A stretch of 64,000 bases of DNA from Engraulis encrasicolus (taxonomy: Eukaryota > Chordata > Actinopteri > Clupeiformes > Engraulidae), in the NCBI RefSeq assembly GCF_034702125.1, contig NC_085857.1:57885067-57949066 (forward strand). The letters are read 5' to 3'. Below the pieces are notes generated by a model, which did no database searches, was not told the DNA's origin, and was given only the letters and a program-made list of their open reading frames with translations. Every line of letters begins with the position of its first letter. Within the stretch, counting starts at the first letter, position 1. Shown piece after piece: positions 38,111-50,770 of the stretch. A program made the position numbers and the translations under genes.

Positions 38111-38860
38111 GTGGTGGTATGACTGTCAACTCTGAGGATAGGGTGTGTGTGTGTTATAGAGAGTGAGAAAATGAGTCAGCCAAGATTGGATGAGGCACAA
38201 CTTACTCCAGGCCCTTTTTCACAAATCACACCAGCCCCATGCTAGCATGTAGTTTACCAAAGTGCTAAACTTGATCGTTGGAAAAGTGTGTTTGAGTGTG
38301 TGTGTGTGAAAAAGTAGAATTGCTTATTCTTTCTTAATTAAACAAATAAAAGGTAACACCTGTGAATCAACATCATGAACTCTGGAAATTAACTACTAAA
38401 AACATTACAAACAGTGCACCTTTATGTCTATCCATGCAATGAATTTTGTACAATTCCCAATTATTTCCTACATTATAAATTGCATTACTCTACAACTCAA
38501 AAAGCCTTGTAACTAATACAACACCTATCTCAACCCCAAACATTAGTACATATACATATGTGGCTGTCATATAAACACAATGTCATCACAAGAAAATGAA
38601 AGACTACAACCCCACTCCAACCAGACCCTGCGGAAATTCAAACCCAAAGAAAACAAGCTTCCATCTTAACCCTCAGAATCACTTAAACACACATAGGATG
38701 ACTACATAACATACAAAAATAAATGTTGAGGGGGCATTGGTGATATGCCCCGGCCCTGCAACGTAGGTGCGATGGTCCGTCATTGGAAACCATAAAACCA
38801 AGTGTTACAGAAACACCAAAAAATACAGTGTAATGTATTTTGCGTCTTTGTTTATGTTGC

Positions 38861-39067
38861 CTAGTTGTTAAGTTTAGACAGTACCTCGGCCAGACCTCTG
38901 AAAAATACCAGTTTGCTGGCAAACATTGGAGTCTTGCACAACAGACAGGTGTCATTCCCACTTACATAGGTCTGGACACAAGGGCCACACCCTGCCACCT
39001 GCCCACAGCAAATGGTTACAACAAGGACGGTGTCTGGAATAGCTGTACACATTCTGCATGTTAATGC
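38861..39067 (-). CDS. Exon 6 of the disabled gene: RING-like cluster
   Basis: The acceptor is TCTGCCACAG at 39,068. The exon begins ALTCRMCTAIPDTVLVVTIC, then CGQVAGCGPCVQTYVSGNDT, CLLCKTPMFAS, and ends LSKLNN with TAG at 38,861-38,863. The preceding intron (39,068-39,123) is only 56 bp. The exon itself is intact. Confidence 0.75.
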   Translation of the reverse strand, partial: ALTCRMCTAIPDTVLVVTICCGQVAGCGPCVQTYVSGNDTCLLCKTPMFASKLVFFRGLAEVLSKLNN

Positions 39068-40600
39068 CTGTGGCAGAAAAGAGGCGATCTGTAACACCTG
39101 ACATTGTTATGCCATCTCCTCACATTAGTGTTAATATGCCCGACAAAAATCTGGAGCTCGTTTAACTTTTCATCTAGGTTTTCGGACACCCTGGCAGTAG
39201 CATTTTTTATTTCAAGCTCTACTTCTTGCAGCCCATCAAGCACCTCATTTTCTTCGGGGTCCATCCTAAAAATATATTGGTACAATCATTATTACAGTGA
39301 CATGCTTACAAATTAAAGCGACACAAATTCAGTTGCTATCAACCGTAATTACTTTAATGTCTGGGAAAAATTCAAAGCAAAAAATGTTGTTTGTTGTCAA
39401 GCTATTAAAATTGAGCTTGATCTACAGATGACAGTGTGTATGTGTGCACGTGTATGTTTGTGTGCACACAGCAGGGTATTTCTGATCACAATTGTTACTG
39501 TACATGGAGCAATGCAAGAGACACTCAGTACTGACCCCTGTTAGGCCAGTAAGCCACACAATTGTAGGACAATATCAGCACACAGTATAGACCTATGCAT
39601 TTTGCAGAAGAATGGTAGAGAGCAGGAGCAGGGGTTCTCAAACTTAATTGGGCTGGGGACTCCTTATGTGGAACTATATAGCTACTCTTCTTTACAAAGA
39701 GTTTATTTATAAACTGGAGACTAACCCACCCTCCATAGAGCTAAATGGCCAAAGCTAGGCTAGTAAATAATGCAAATTAATAGTCAACACCATTATGAAC
39801 ACTGGAGTTTTGAACCACGGCTTTGCCCATGCTGCCCATGCGCTAAGTTCCACAGCTGGAAATAACACAGAACCTGTTTGACGTTTTATAACATGCATGA
39901 CAATACCCGTTTAATTCATATGCTCCTCAAGAAATAAGCAAAGACTAACCAAAGATCATGGAGTATTGCTTTTACTCTACCTGGGGTAAAATTTAGCTGT
40001 AAGCGCCTGACATGCAGCCACCCACCAATTTGTATGTGCATGTGCTTGTGCCCAACATCACTCTCGTGCATGAGCTATCTGGTTCAAAGTTAGGACGCCA
40101 TACGTATTTGAAAATGGCGCATGTTAACGATCCTCCTCTAATCTGTGTGCTCTTGACCCCCTGGTTCTTTAAAATGGAAGTTACATTGCATGTGACAAAA
40201 TATGACAATCCAAAAGTTATTCTCTACAGGTCTACAGGTACAGGGTCGTGTCTGAGTACTTCCATCTCTTAAAGACCAGTTTATTTAGGTAGCAAACTTT
40301 GTCACGGACCTGCAGGCAATATTAAGAACCAATGATTAACAGTACTTAAACTAGTCCATTCCTACAGTCCTATGCTCCAGAATTAGCACTGGTAAATTAC
40401 AGTAAAACGCATGAATGCAAATTAGAGGGGGGCACATTTGACTATGGTGGGGCACCATAACCTAAAAAGTGGGACACTAGAGTAGTATCTGTGTTTTAAA
40501 AAGTTACCTTTTCTTTTTTGTTGTGCTCTCTCGTCTGCTTGTCTTCCGTTTGGACAGGTCTTGATTCTTGATGGCGTACAACTTTCGGGATGGTGTTTTC

Positions 40601-42065
40601 CAGGGCTGTAGTGGTCAAATTAGAGGTGGGTAAACTATGAATTTTTTGATCAGACAGACCGTGACGCGACGCGACGCGTGTATCATCGGTGTATCTGTGT
40701 ATCTACAGGTATGAAAATGGGTTTGAGGCCAGGCATGATAGTAGGCCTATAAAGTATCGGTATCAACGCATCCAAAATGGTCATTTGTTTAAAAGCCACT
40801 AGAACTTTTTGGCATGCACATTCATTTGTCTACTATAAATGACAATTAAAATCTCTTCAGTTAGGCCTATAGGCCTATCACATAATTTGTGTGATCATAT
40901 GATGCAGAGTGTGCCTTTGCTACAATCCTAGATAGTAGGCCTAACACCTATATTGGAGTAGCTCAACAGCATAACAATGCAGTTCAATTTCATAGGCCTA
41001 TTCCACTTTCTGCATTAGGTTTTTAAAAATAGATTCATCATCATGTACTGTAGGCCCATCTCAGCCATTCCCCACAAAGATGAATGGCATTAGGCTATAA
41101 CATTGGAAACTAAATATAAAAAACACAGCATTTGTGGTTTTCAACTGAATTGATAATGAAGTGCTATTAGGCTACATTTTAGGCTTATATTTTTATAAGA
41201 CACCTCACAATTTACCCCACCACCATCAACCATTAGGCCTACTTAGCTAGGCTAGGGCCTACTTGTAGTGGCATGGTGCTCATAGATTAGCAATAGGCAC
41301 TGCAGCCATTAAGAGAGGAACTGGAGTTTTACCTACCATTCATAAGCTAACCCATACAGCGTTATCAATAACTGCAAAGGAAATAGACAGAAGAAGAAGC
41401 TTATAATTTCTTTACTCAGGAATGAGTCCTTCTAGCTCTGAGAAATTGCTTTTGCAAATAACTTGGACATGTCAGATCATTAAATAATTTTTAGGCTAAG
41501 TCTTGTGACAAGGTGTAACAAAACTTGTACCTCCCTAAATGATGGATTTGGTGGTGTTACTAGGCTTACTCCTGGCTTACTTTCATACCTGGCTTCACAC
41601 GCGGGATTTTTTCCCCAACTCCACCGCGAACGTGCATTTGCGTTTCTATCGGCATTGCCGTCCGTAGAACCGGCGGGCAGATGCGCTTTCGCTTGTAAAC
41701 ATGGGGCGCACTGGCTTGTCCCCTACTTCTTTCGGACAAACGTTGCGGAGTGGCTAGATTTGATGAGAAGGGCGTGACTAATTTGCGAACGGTAGAGAGA
41801 AACCTGGAGTGGATGAAAATGATTCCTACTAAAGCGTTAAGTATGTTCAACAATATTTTTTAAATGACACCAAATTCATTTTGGATTATTCCAACGGCAG
41901 ATCACAAGGCGCAGGGAACTTTGACGTGCGTAATTGCCATTAAGAGCTGCGTAAACGCTATTTAGAGGTGGGTAAACGCTATTTAGAGGTGGGTAAACGC
42001 TATTTCCTAAATTCCAGAGGTGCGTAAACGGCGTTTACGTGCGTTTACCCTCCACTACAGCCCTG
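40601..42065. mobile_element. hAT element inserted in exon 4
   Basis: Ends CAGGGCTGTAGTGG and CCACTACAGCCCTG are perfect inverses. GTGTTTTC is duplicated exactly (40,593-40,600 and 42,066-42,073). Excision in silico restores a 106-bp exon with correct phases. 1,465 bp; no transposase frame; rich in TAGGCCTA motifs; GGTGGGTAAACGCTATTT is repeated near the right end. Confidence 0.93.
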
Positions 42066-43599
42066 GTGTTTTCCAAAAGTCCAGTTCTAAGATGTAAAAA
42101 GAAAAGGTATTAATATGTTGAAAGCATATTGCACCAGCAAAGCACAGCAAATATTTACTTACTAAAACGAGGCCAGGACTTCATTGCCATATCAGAAACA
42201 CGTTGAATGTTTGCCTTTCTCATTGAAAATCGCCTTGATTGTCTGTACTGTTGTCAAACCAGTTTCATATTAAAGTTATGTTGACCTGAGTAGGCTACTG
42301 TTCTTTGCAATTGTAGAAGCTTTAACAGTTTTTAATTAATCAACAATCTACCCTTTTCTTTGGCCTTTCTTCTAGGTCCTCAGACTTTCAACAACTTTCT
42401 TTGAGTAGTTTTACAGTAGGCTAGCCAAACAGCTAAAGCATTTGTTTGTAAAAGTGATATGGCCCATTTTTGGTCTCTAGTATCGCAAATGGTATTGCTG
42501 CCAGCTGAATTTAAGTACTCCTGCACCGTTTGGCCAACCGTCGGAACCCCTTGGCATTCGCAAATGGTCACATGGACAGTCGCTAGGATAGAAAATAACA
42601 TTAAAACAAAACTGAGTTAGGGTTTTGAATTTTCAGTGACATTGAATTCTGTGACATTGAAGGTTTTTTTAACAGATAGACATACTGTAGGCAGATATTT
42701 TTCCGCTGTCCAGGACATTCAACACATATATCTGCTTCCTTACAGACTTCGCTCTTAGGAGCGGGTTCTGGAATGAATTGGAAGGATGACCACCGATTCT
42801 GGGGTGAATGGAGGGAAGGGGATGAACCGGTGTGGGTGTTGATGTTGTTGGGACCGAAGTCGACGTCGACGGTCCTGCCAAGACTTCCTTCATCGTGCCA
42901 GAAATGGCAAATGAGCCCCTGTCCCTCATGATGCTGGTGTCAAAAATCCCGTTTGTATCCGGAAAAAACGTCTCCCTTGTGATGTCATCTTCTAAATACA
43001 TAGAGGTTGGCTCGATCTATATGAAAAAGTATGAAGAAGGATTCATTTTCTTGCTAGCTGATGGAAGATGGCTAACTGTTATCAGCTAGCTACAATAACT
43101 TGCCCAAGCAAGTATCTTAGGTTACGAAAATACAAGTTAAGGAATGGCAACCACTACGTTATATTCTCACCCACAGAATTATTCTCACCTTGAAAATCGC
43201 CTCCAGTCTATCACACATGATATCACACGCCGCCATTATTAGTCTCTTTGAGCCCTGGTGAACACTAAACTGAACTTGATAGCCATTCATCTCAACAGCA
43301 GTAGGCAAGAGAACAGTAAATGGGTTGTGCTCCCCTTATATGAGTCAACCCCCCCCCAACCGCACACACACTTATAGTTCAGCCCAACTTAAGTCGTAAA
43401 CAATACAACGAATACATCCATTCATTTTACTTTTGTTTCAGTTGATTTTTTTTTTTTTTTTTCATCGTGTTTGATCAGTGACTGAATGAAACAATAACTC
43501 TAATTACCTATTTACGGACTAACTTTAAAATTGAAAGTTGAAGTTTTGAAACCAATTTTCATATTTTCCAAGTGAATTCTAAAAATGGATCAAAGCACT

Positions 43600-45660
43600 G
43601 CAAAGCGTTACACGGACCAAGTGGCATGGGTACTTCCAGTTTGACTACATCTACAGGCCAGACACAGCAAAAGTACTCCGTAATGGATCCGCCCCGAAGT
43701 CCACCATCCGGAGGTAAACGGATCCGTATCGGCGTCCACTTGCACGCCGCCTATCATCCAACGCGGAAGCGTGGTGCGGACTCAAAGGGGACCCGTTTGT
43801 CACCCGCAACGGATCCGCGTGCAGAAGCGTACCTCCGCAGTGAGCCCGGTTCGGAGGCGCGACATTCGATGCGGACTCATTCCGTGTCCACTTATTGCAT
43901 CCGTCACGGATCCACTATTTTTTATCAGTTATGGACCCATTCCGGACTCATAGATGTTCCGGGCCGGGACCATTTTGGATCCGTGCTCATAAAGTTACTT
44001 TCTTATTATGCTATAATCCCAATAAACGAACACTAAACCAGTTAACCGTTTCAAACAGCATTTAGATTTAATTCTACAGATAACACAGACCTAGCCTAGA
44101 CACCGTTTAAATAAGCTCCCGAAAAAAACAACCTGACGGAGAACTTCACTCATCATGATTTTTTATTTATCTTGACATTATTTTTCTGTCTCACTGTCAT
44201 GTTGAACAATCGCGTGTCGTGGCTGCCTTCTCTTCCTTCTCTCCAGTTGACGGGGAAACATCACATCAACGTTCCGATCTGAAAAGGCAACAGGTCTAGA
44301 GCTAAACTTTCATTTAAATTTCGAAGGATGACAATCAGACATTGCATTGCATATGGAATGGACAACGCTCTTTCACATCTCTATCCCGTGACAGTAATGA
44401 TGTTGAATATTATAAGATATACAATGTCCTACTTACTCTTGGTCGTAAAAGCCGGGAGGCAGGCGGGCATCACCGTAGCAGGGTGGATAACAGCTGGCTA
44501 GCCCTGTCCGACCCAGAGGTAATTCCACCTGTTTACTGTTGCACAAGATTCAGAACAAATTCAGATATCCGTAGCCCAACCACAGACATCTATATCAAAC
44601 TATGAGCCCAGCTACTTCATTCATTCACCAATGATGGACAGAATATGGGACGAGGGCGCAGTTCATGGCCATCCATTAATTGCTAATAAATAATTAGCCT
44701 GGATTTCGTTAACGTGAGGAGAACATGATGCCACCGCTTGTGGATTTGCACCGTTAAAAACACAGTTGGTGCCAAACCTGTTGAGAGCATCACCAATCCG
44801 TGTAAAAGTGTACCACGAGCCAAATTCAGACCAATATAGCCGTTTCATGAGAGTATTTGAACACTTAGACCTACGTTTAACTTTACACAAGTTTGCTTCA
44901 GTCAACCGGTTTGCTAGTAGCTGGCTAGCAAGCTAACGTAAACAAGGCTGTTAAAATGGGCACAACATAGATAATTTTTATTCAACTGCACTTCCTCCAT
45001 GTATCGAATGGCATCATATTTTAACAGCATTTAGGAAATACTACAATAGCCAATGTAGTTCTCCATGTCATTGAATGAATGAATTAGCGGTCTCGTTTTT
45101 AAAACAACTAGGGTTAACATACACTTTTTAAAGTCATAAAATAAAATCCTACGAAATATTAATAAGCACTGATAGTATAAAAGCTTCAGATACTTCTTGA
45201 ACCTTTGTGTATCACCTAATATAAATAAATCAATACTTACTGGAGAGCGTTGTTTGGTCGTGTCTGCCCCAGCAAAAACTGTACCAATGTCCATTAGATT
45301 TTACGGCGCGTCCGCGTTTGTGAATCAGATATGGATCCGGTTATGGTCCGCATTTTGACAGTAGAATTTGGGGCGGCGCACGGTGGCGACTCTGATCCAC
45401 CAAGTGGAACCCAAACGAATGTGGCATTCTCAAATGCTAGACCAGTGTCCTTCCAAGTGTATCAGCCTAATTAGTCACACCCAGTGATTGGATACCCTTT
45501 ATTAGTCACACCCAGTGATTGGATATTCTGTAGAGTTCACCAAAAAGTATCCAATCACTGGGCGTGACTAATTAGGCTGATACACTTGGAAGGACACTGG
45601 CATAGCATTTGAGAAAGACCCAGTGACACGGATGTGGTGACTTGAACGTGGATCCGCATC
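43600..45660. other. GGATCC-rich repeat region without recognised gene
   Basis: Both edges are dense in GGATCCG motifs (43,683-43,980 and 45,335-45,660), which suggests one element with imperfect inverted ends. The middle gives only short unrecognised frames. Confidence 0.4.
45427..45615. mobile_element. ~190-bp fold-back element
   Basis: TTCTCAAATGCTAG and GTGTCCTTCCAAGTGTATCA are matched inversely by the right half. ATTAGTCACACCCAGTGATT is repeated in direct orientation within the left arm (45,470 and 45,502). Confidence 0.8.
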
Positions 45661-46389
45661 AGAGTCCTCTGCTGTGTGGGTAAATGGTGAAGGTTGCTGA
45701 TCATCAGGGCTGCCAACGTTCCCGTCAATGTCCCCGTTGTGCAGACTTCAGACTCCACGTTGTCCCCGACTTCAGAGCGAAAGAATATGCCCACTAAACT
45801 TTGTTGTAGGCTATTCTTGGCGTCCGTTCACAGAGATGAATGTTTAACCTGCAAGATTTCAAAAAAGAAAACGGTGGCAAAATAATAATGCAGGACATAA
45901 GGTATCACAATAACCTAACCATGCCTGTCGCATTCACCATTGATTTGAACTATTTGTTCCCTAAGGTGTATATCCTACGTGTGAAAATGAAGCCAACAAT
46001 AAGCTATGAAGGCTATCGATTTAAGTAACCCTTAGATTGATGAAATTATGTCCATAATGTTGCTCGTTATTCAATAAGACGGTCGTTCTTGAGTCTGGCT
46101 TGAGTCTGGCCTGGCCATATCGTGCCGCGCATAGGCCTACTACGTCTACGCCTGCTCTGCACATGCCAAGGATGTGTTTTTTTCATTCTTCTACTTTTCT
46201 GTCATTTACCCTGGCTGTGTATGAAACGCGTTTGCTAGGTCGTCGCTAGGTATCTACTTTCGCTGGTGCGAATCGGACGGTATATCCTTCCGGGTAAAAG
46301 CGCAGTCAAATTAATTTTAATAAATGAATAATCAAATATTGCTAATTGAAAATCGATCAAAATGTTGTTAAATGTTCTAATACTATTTT

Positions 46390-46747
46390 GATATGAGGCA
46401 ACACATGCTGAAAACCAAATACAGCCATTTCTGCTTGCACTGCTTTAAACAGAACAAGAAGTTGGGCCCTTTTTTTAATTTCATATTTCATTCCAAAATA
46501 GAATAATGAATGAACGAAAAAGTACACGGACCCAAGCCTTTTTTGAATTCCATCATTCATTCCAAAATAGAATAATGAATGAGCGAAAAAGTACACGGAC
46601 CGCGAGAGTAGTGCTTTTTCGTTCATTCATTATTCTATTTTGGAATGAAAGATGAAATTCAAAAAAGGGAGCAACATCTTGTTTTGTTTAAAGTTATACA
46701 AGCAAAAATGGCTGTATTTGGTTTTCGGCAAGTAGTGCATCATATCA
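46390..46747. mobile_element. ~360-bp fold-back element
   Basis: Outer arms contain AAAACCAAATACAGCCATTT and its inverse. The inner ATTCATTCCAAAATAG block is duplicated in the left arm and inverted in the right. Confidence 0.8.
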
Positions 46748-47179
46748 TTAGCCTGGTCCTGACCATCCCATAATACTACCATTTCATTTCGTATTTATGG
46801 TCTGGCATTTGTTTGCTCTGAAGCGATTGTAGGAAGCAGGAAGTTTGCACTGTTATGGTTTGAAATTATTGGACACCTCTCACCCAATCGCTGGCAGTTA
46901 CTCAACAACAACATAGCGCAGACCAATGGCTCTGGCGCAGATGTGTACGTCATTGTCACAAGCGTCCTCCCCCTTTCGCCCCCACGTGGGGGGCGCATTC
47001 GATTATTGGCTGTTTTCTGGGGGGGGGGGCGTTGCGATCAAAATTCTACTGCTCCAGGCAGTCCACAGAGAAGCACGGCCAGACTACAGTAGTGGAGCCA
47101 ATCCTTTGGCGGAAGTACGTAGGATGGCTCGCGAGGCTATCATATCATAATAGTATTAGAAAAATTGTCAACATTTTTA

Positions 47180-47460
47180 ATCGATTAGGAATAATGTAAG
47201 CATGCAATTTGGCACACATGTTAATAAGAATGCGCTCTTTCAAAAAATTGTGTTGGCCACGCAAAAATACAAGATGGTCACCATTTTTACAAGATGGACG
47301 CCCTCTCCACTTATAAATAAGGACAAGAGTTTACTTTAATGATGAGAACATAAGATTTGGCAAAAATGTCTACTTGAATCCATTTTTTTTATATAAGGGC
47401 ATTGACTTCAGTAAAATCTATGATGGTCGCCCTCTTCTAGATGGCCACCCTTTCCAGGAC
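47180..47460. repeat. Repeat of AAGATGG-type units
   Basis: ACAAGATGGTCACC / ACAAGATGGACGCCCTCTCC blocks are related, in inverted orientation, to the tandem array at 50,300-50,770. Confidence 0.55.
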
Positions 47461-47995
47461 CAAGTAATAAGACTAATTACTTCGTAATTTTTTTTGTTTC
47501 AATCCTTGATGCCCTGGAGCGCTTGGGTGGGAGTAGTGAGGTCAGCTCTGGTTTGAAAAACTGCTCTAACTTGTTCAGGAGACTTGGTTCACCTGGTTCA
47601 GATCAAACCTATTGGCCACATTCCACTCATTGAGAGGTGTAGGGGCTGGTGTTACCAGTACAGCATGATTCCAAAGAGTTAAATGCCATCAAGGCAAGAG
47701 CAGTCACTACACTACACTTGACTTGTCTGAGGATGAGAAAGTTTGCTATTCTGAGGTATTTTGGTATTTATCTGCTGATATGGCCAAGACTAGTTAAAAT
47801 CCAGAAGATTGATGAACAATGTTAAGTCTTCTGGGGAACTGGATCTCCCATTGCGAAGAGTTGACAATGTCTCAGAAAGGTGCAAATGATACAGGCTTTG
47901 TCTTATTTATCCAGCATTATATAACATGTTAAGTTTAGTCTGTTTGATCATTCGATACATATCATGTCTGTTGAGGTTTTTCTCATAAAAGTACA

Positions 47996-49013
47996 TGTCA
48001 CAGGTGGGAGGTGCACGTTGCCAGGCGACACCTCCACTTACTATCGCATACCCCGAGGAGCAGTGTACAACCAAAGACACCAAGACACCAGAGCAGTTGA
48101 GGTTTAAGTATTTATTCTCTCAAGTGGACACAGTATCCTGTGGGCCTAATGTGGTGTAATGTGTGTGTGTGTGTGTGTGTCTGTGTGCGTGCGTGGATGC
48201 GTGCAACCAGTTCATCAACGGGGGCGGGTCCATTTGTCTCTCTCTCCGGTAGGGCCCCCAGTCAATACCAGTCCATTAGTTTCCATCAGAGATTCCATAT
48301 CCATCCCGGCAATCTGGCGGAAGGCTGGGAATGACAATGAAAACGTCACCAGCCAGTGTTCATACATGATGCCACCGTCGTTACTCTTATTATTTATAAA
48401 TATGCGCACGGGATAGCCGTTTTCTGATAACACACGTGAGTTCAAAACCATAGCACTCGGCACACATTAGTACTGCACTTCAAACTTCACACAGTGAAAG
48501 AAACTAGGAACGGCCATCATGTTTATGCATCTTGAGGATAATTTCACTACGATCGTAGGCGACGAGGTTGGGGCCCAGGAGAGAGAGAGAGTGTGTGAGT
48601 CGGAGGAAGCAGTGGAAGGGTAGAGGAGAGCGCGAGGGAGAGAGAGAGAGAGAGAGAGCAGGAGGGCTGAGCGGTCTGCCTTCTTGGAGGGAGGGGGCTT
48701 CTTAGACTTGAAGTGCCACGGAGACTAGGTCACGAAATATGCACTTATCTTTCTGAGGGGCGAGCGTTCTCACCCCTCCATTTCCAACGTGGCATAAAAC
48801 ACTGCGCCCAGGTCACGGACTCTCATCGGGCAGAATGCCGTCCGCCTCTTCCATTGGGTCGCAGGTGGCCATTCTCGATCCGTAGGATCATCTGTGCTCG
48901 TCCGACTTCTTCCTAGGCCCGTCCGGCTACCGGCTTGGCGTCCCCCAGGCCTCCGGCATCCGCTTCACGGCTTTGGCTCAGGTCACGTCTCGCGTCTCAT
49001 CTTCGCCTGGTTC

Positions 49014-49057
<44 letters not shown>

Positions 49058-49319
49058 TCTCGCCTCCCCCTGCTGCGTCGTCACTCGTCCGCTTCCTCCG
49101 CTCCCGAGTGCTCCATCACCTGCGCATAAAAACCCTTACCCACCCAATATGCACCAATCACGTCTCCCGACACCCACACCTCGCACCTGCACACAGTCAA
49201 GTTCATTAGTCCACATTACAACCAGTCTCTTGTTTATGTCCGTTAGTTAAAACCCTCCCCTGAGAAACAGAAACCACTTTTCAGATCCGACCACCAACAG
49301 CTTTTGTCACCCCGTGACA
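47996..49319 (-). mobile_element. Solo LTR, Gypsy-like
   Basis: Read on the minus strand it starts TGTCACGGGGTGACAAAAGC and ends CACCTCCCACCTGTGACA. TACA is duplicated on both sides (47,992-47,995 and 49,320-49,323). An AATAAA-containing GAGAATAAATACTT lies near 48,110 on that strand. GA/CT tracts lie at 48,640-48,658 and 49,017-49,053. No internal retroviral-like coding region is present, so it is a recombined solo LTR. Confidence 0.72.
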
Positions 49320-49489
49320 TACACTTAAAGTATTTGTTGAATATTTGGCATTAAGAATGCTATTTTAGAAAAAAACACAGACTTTTTTCCCAACTTTGAT
49401 TCGATGTATTCAGTCACACTTAAAAAGCAATCATGCTTTTAGTTTTTTCTTGACATAATTATACATATTGCAAATCAGTTAACGGTCCC

Positions 49490-50240
49490 TGTGTCTCAAT
49501 CCACGCACAATGAACATTTCGGTTGAGTCAGTGCACTGAAAGCACCCAGATGATCCCCTAACAATGGCGAAAAATGCAGTGCTTGAACGATGACCATTTC
49601 CTGCACAGTGTACCACTTGTGCACTTCGGGCACTGTGTTTTAGTGCATAGGACGCTCACGATGAACATTTCAGTTGAGTCGGTGCACTGAAAGCACCCGG
49701 ATGATCCCCTAACAATGGCGAAAAATGCAGTGCTTGAATGATGGACGCTACACGCAATGAACGGCAGCCATGTTGACAATGAAACGGAAGAAACGTGGCG
49801 TTCAGTTCAGTAGAGTTTGGTCAACAGTGTCCTAGTTCTGTAAATAATGTTGCTGAGACACCAACCTTTTCTTGCCAAGCCAAGTATTGTGTGTGTGATG
49901 GTTGCCCTTTGGGATGAAGAAAATGTAAATACAAGCCTGAGACGCTGTGCAATGCAAACAGTAGTCAACCGATATTTTGGTGAGCTAATGCTATGTTCAA
50001 CCGTCACTTCCAGCGAGGGCACAGTGCATAGTGCTCAAACTTTTCCACGACACTATGCCCCAAAGACCCCAGTGCACTGTGTGCACTGTGCACTAACTGT
50101 CAGTGCACTGACACAAGTGCGAGGATTGAGACTTGGGCTGAATCTTAAATGTTCATGTTTCAGTGCGTATGCCGTATTAGTTACGCACTGAAACATAGTG
50201 CCCGAAGTGCACAAGTGCGCCATTTGAGATTCAGCCTAAG
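49490..50240. mobile_element. Nested MITEs with GTGCACT motifs
   Basis: A ~190-bp unit (GCACTGAAAGCACCC, CCCTAACAATGGCG) occurs twice (49,530 and 49,685). At 50,143-50,240 a small hairpin has ends GGGCTGAATCTTAAATG and ATTTGAGATTCAGCC and centre GTTTCAGTGCGTA. No gene. Confidence 0.6.
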
Positions 50241-50299
50241 GGTATAAGAAACCATTGGTGGAATGCAGCCATCTTGAAAATCGGCTGCCATCTTTGATT

Positions 50300-50770
50300 T
50301 CCCTATGGCCTGCACCTTGTTATTCAAAGAGTGTTGTGCCAAATGTCATGCTTGCATCATTAAGTGAACTATCGTAGGCCTCATTTACGAGTGAAAAGGG
50401 TGGCCATCTTTTTTTTCCGTTTTTTAAAAGGCAGCTATTATGGATTTTTTCTCATGGCCAACACACATTTTTGAAAGAGTGGATTCTATTGAACATTTGT
50501 GCCATAGTATATGCTTCCATCAGTCAGCTAACTATTCTTATCCTTATTTACAAGAGGAGAGGTTGGCCATCTTGGATTTTATTATGGCCAATGCTTTTTC
50601 ATAGAAGAGTGCATTATAATGAACATTTGTATCAAATTGTATGCTCCCATCCTTAAGTGAACAATTCTTGGCCTTATTTACAAGTGGAGAGGGTGGCCAT
50701 CTTGGAATTTTGTGTGGCCAAAGCCCTGTGCTGAAAGAGTGAGCCAATTTTCATGCTTGCATACCAAAGT
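50300..50770. repeat. Tandem array, ~110-bp unit, about 4 copies
   Basis: TTGGCCATCTTGGA, TATTTACAAG(A/T)GGAGAG and AGAGTG(G/C)ATT recur at about 110-bp spacing with divergence. Confidence 0.75.

Larger units (their letters stand above)
38861..43236 (-). pseudogene. Six-exon gene with C-terminal RING-like Cys cluster, disabled
   Basis: Exons in coding order are 43,189-43,236, 42,686-43,016, 42,352-42,582, 42,074-42,086 joined to 40,508-40,600, 39,124-39,265 and 38,861-39,067. All junctions are GT-AG. Phases agree and lengths total 1,065 nt (355 codons). The start is MAACDIMCDRLEAIFK. Exon 3 encodes VTICECQGVPTVGQTVQEYL. Exon 4 gives LDFWKTPSRKLYAI and a basic tail. Exon 5 is a charged helix (LDGLQEVELEIKNATARVSE). 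Exon 6 holds CxxC-x12-CC-x5-CxxC-x10-CxxC, likely zinc-binding. Two lesions are seen: TGA at 42,380-42,382 in exon 3, and a hAT element inside exon 4. It looks like an uncharacterised fish family; function unknown, ubiquitin ligase activity not shown. Confidence 0.78.

Noticed and set aside
39061..39285. A frameshift between the charged helix and the Cys cluster of the RING-like gene
   Set aside because: A 56-bp GT-AG intron explains the change of frame exactly, so no frameshift is needed.
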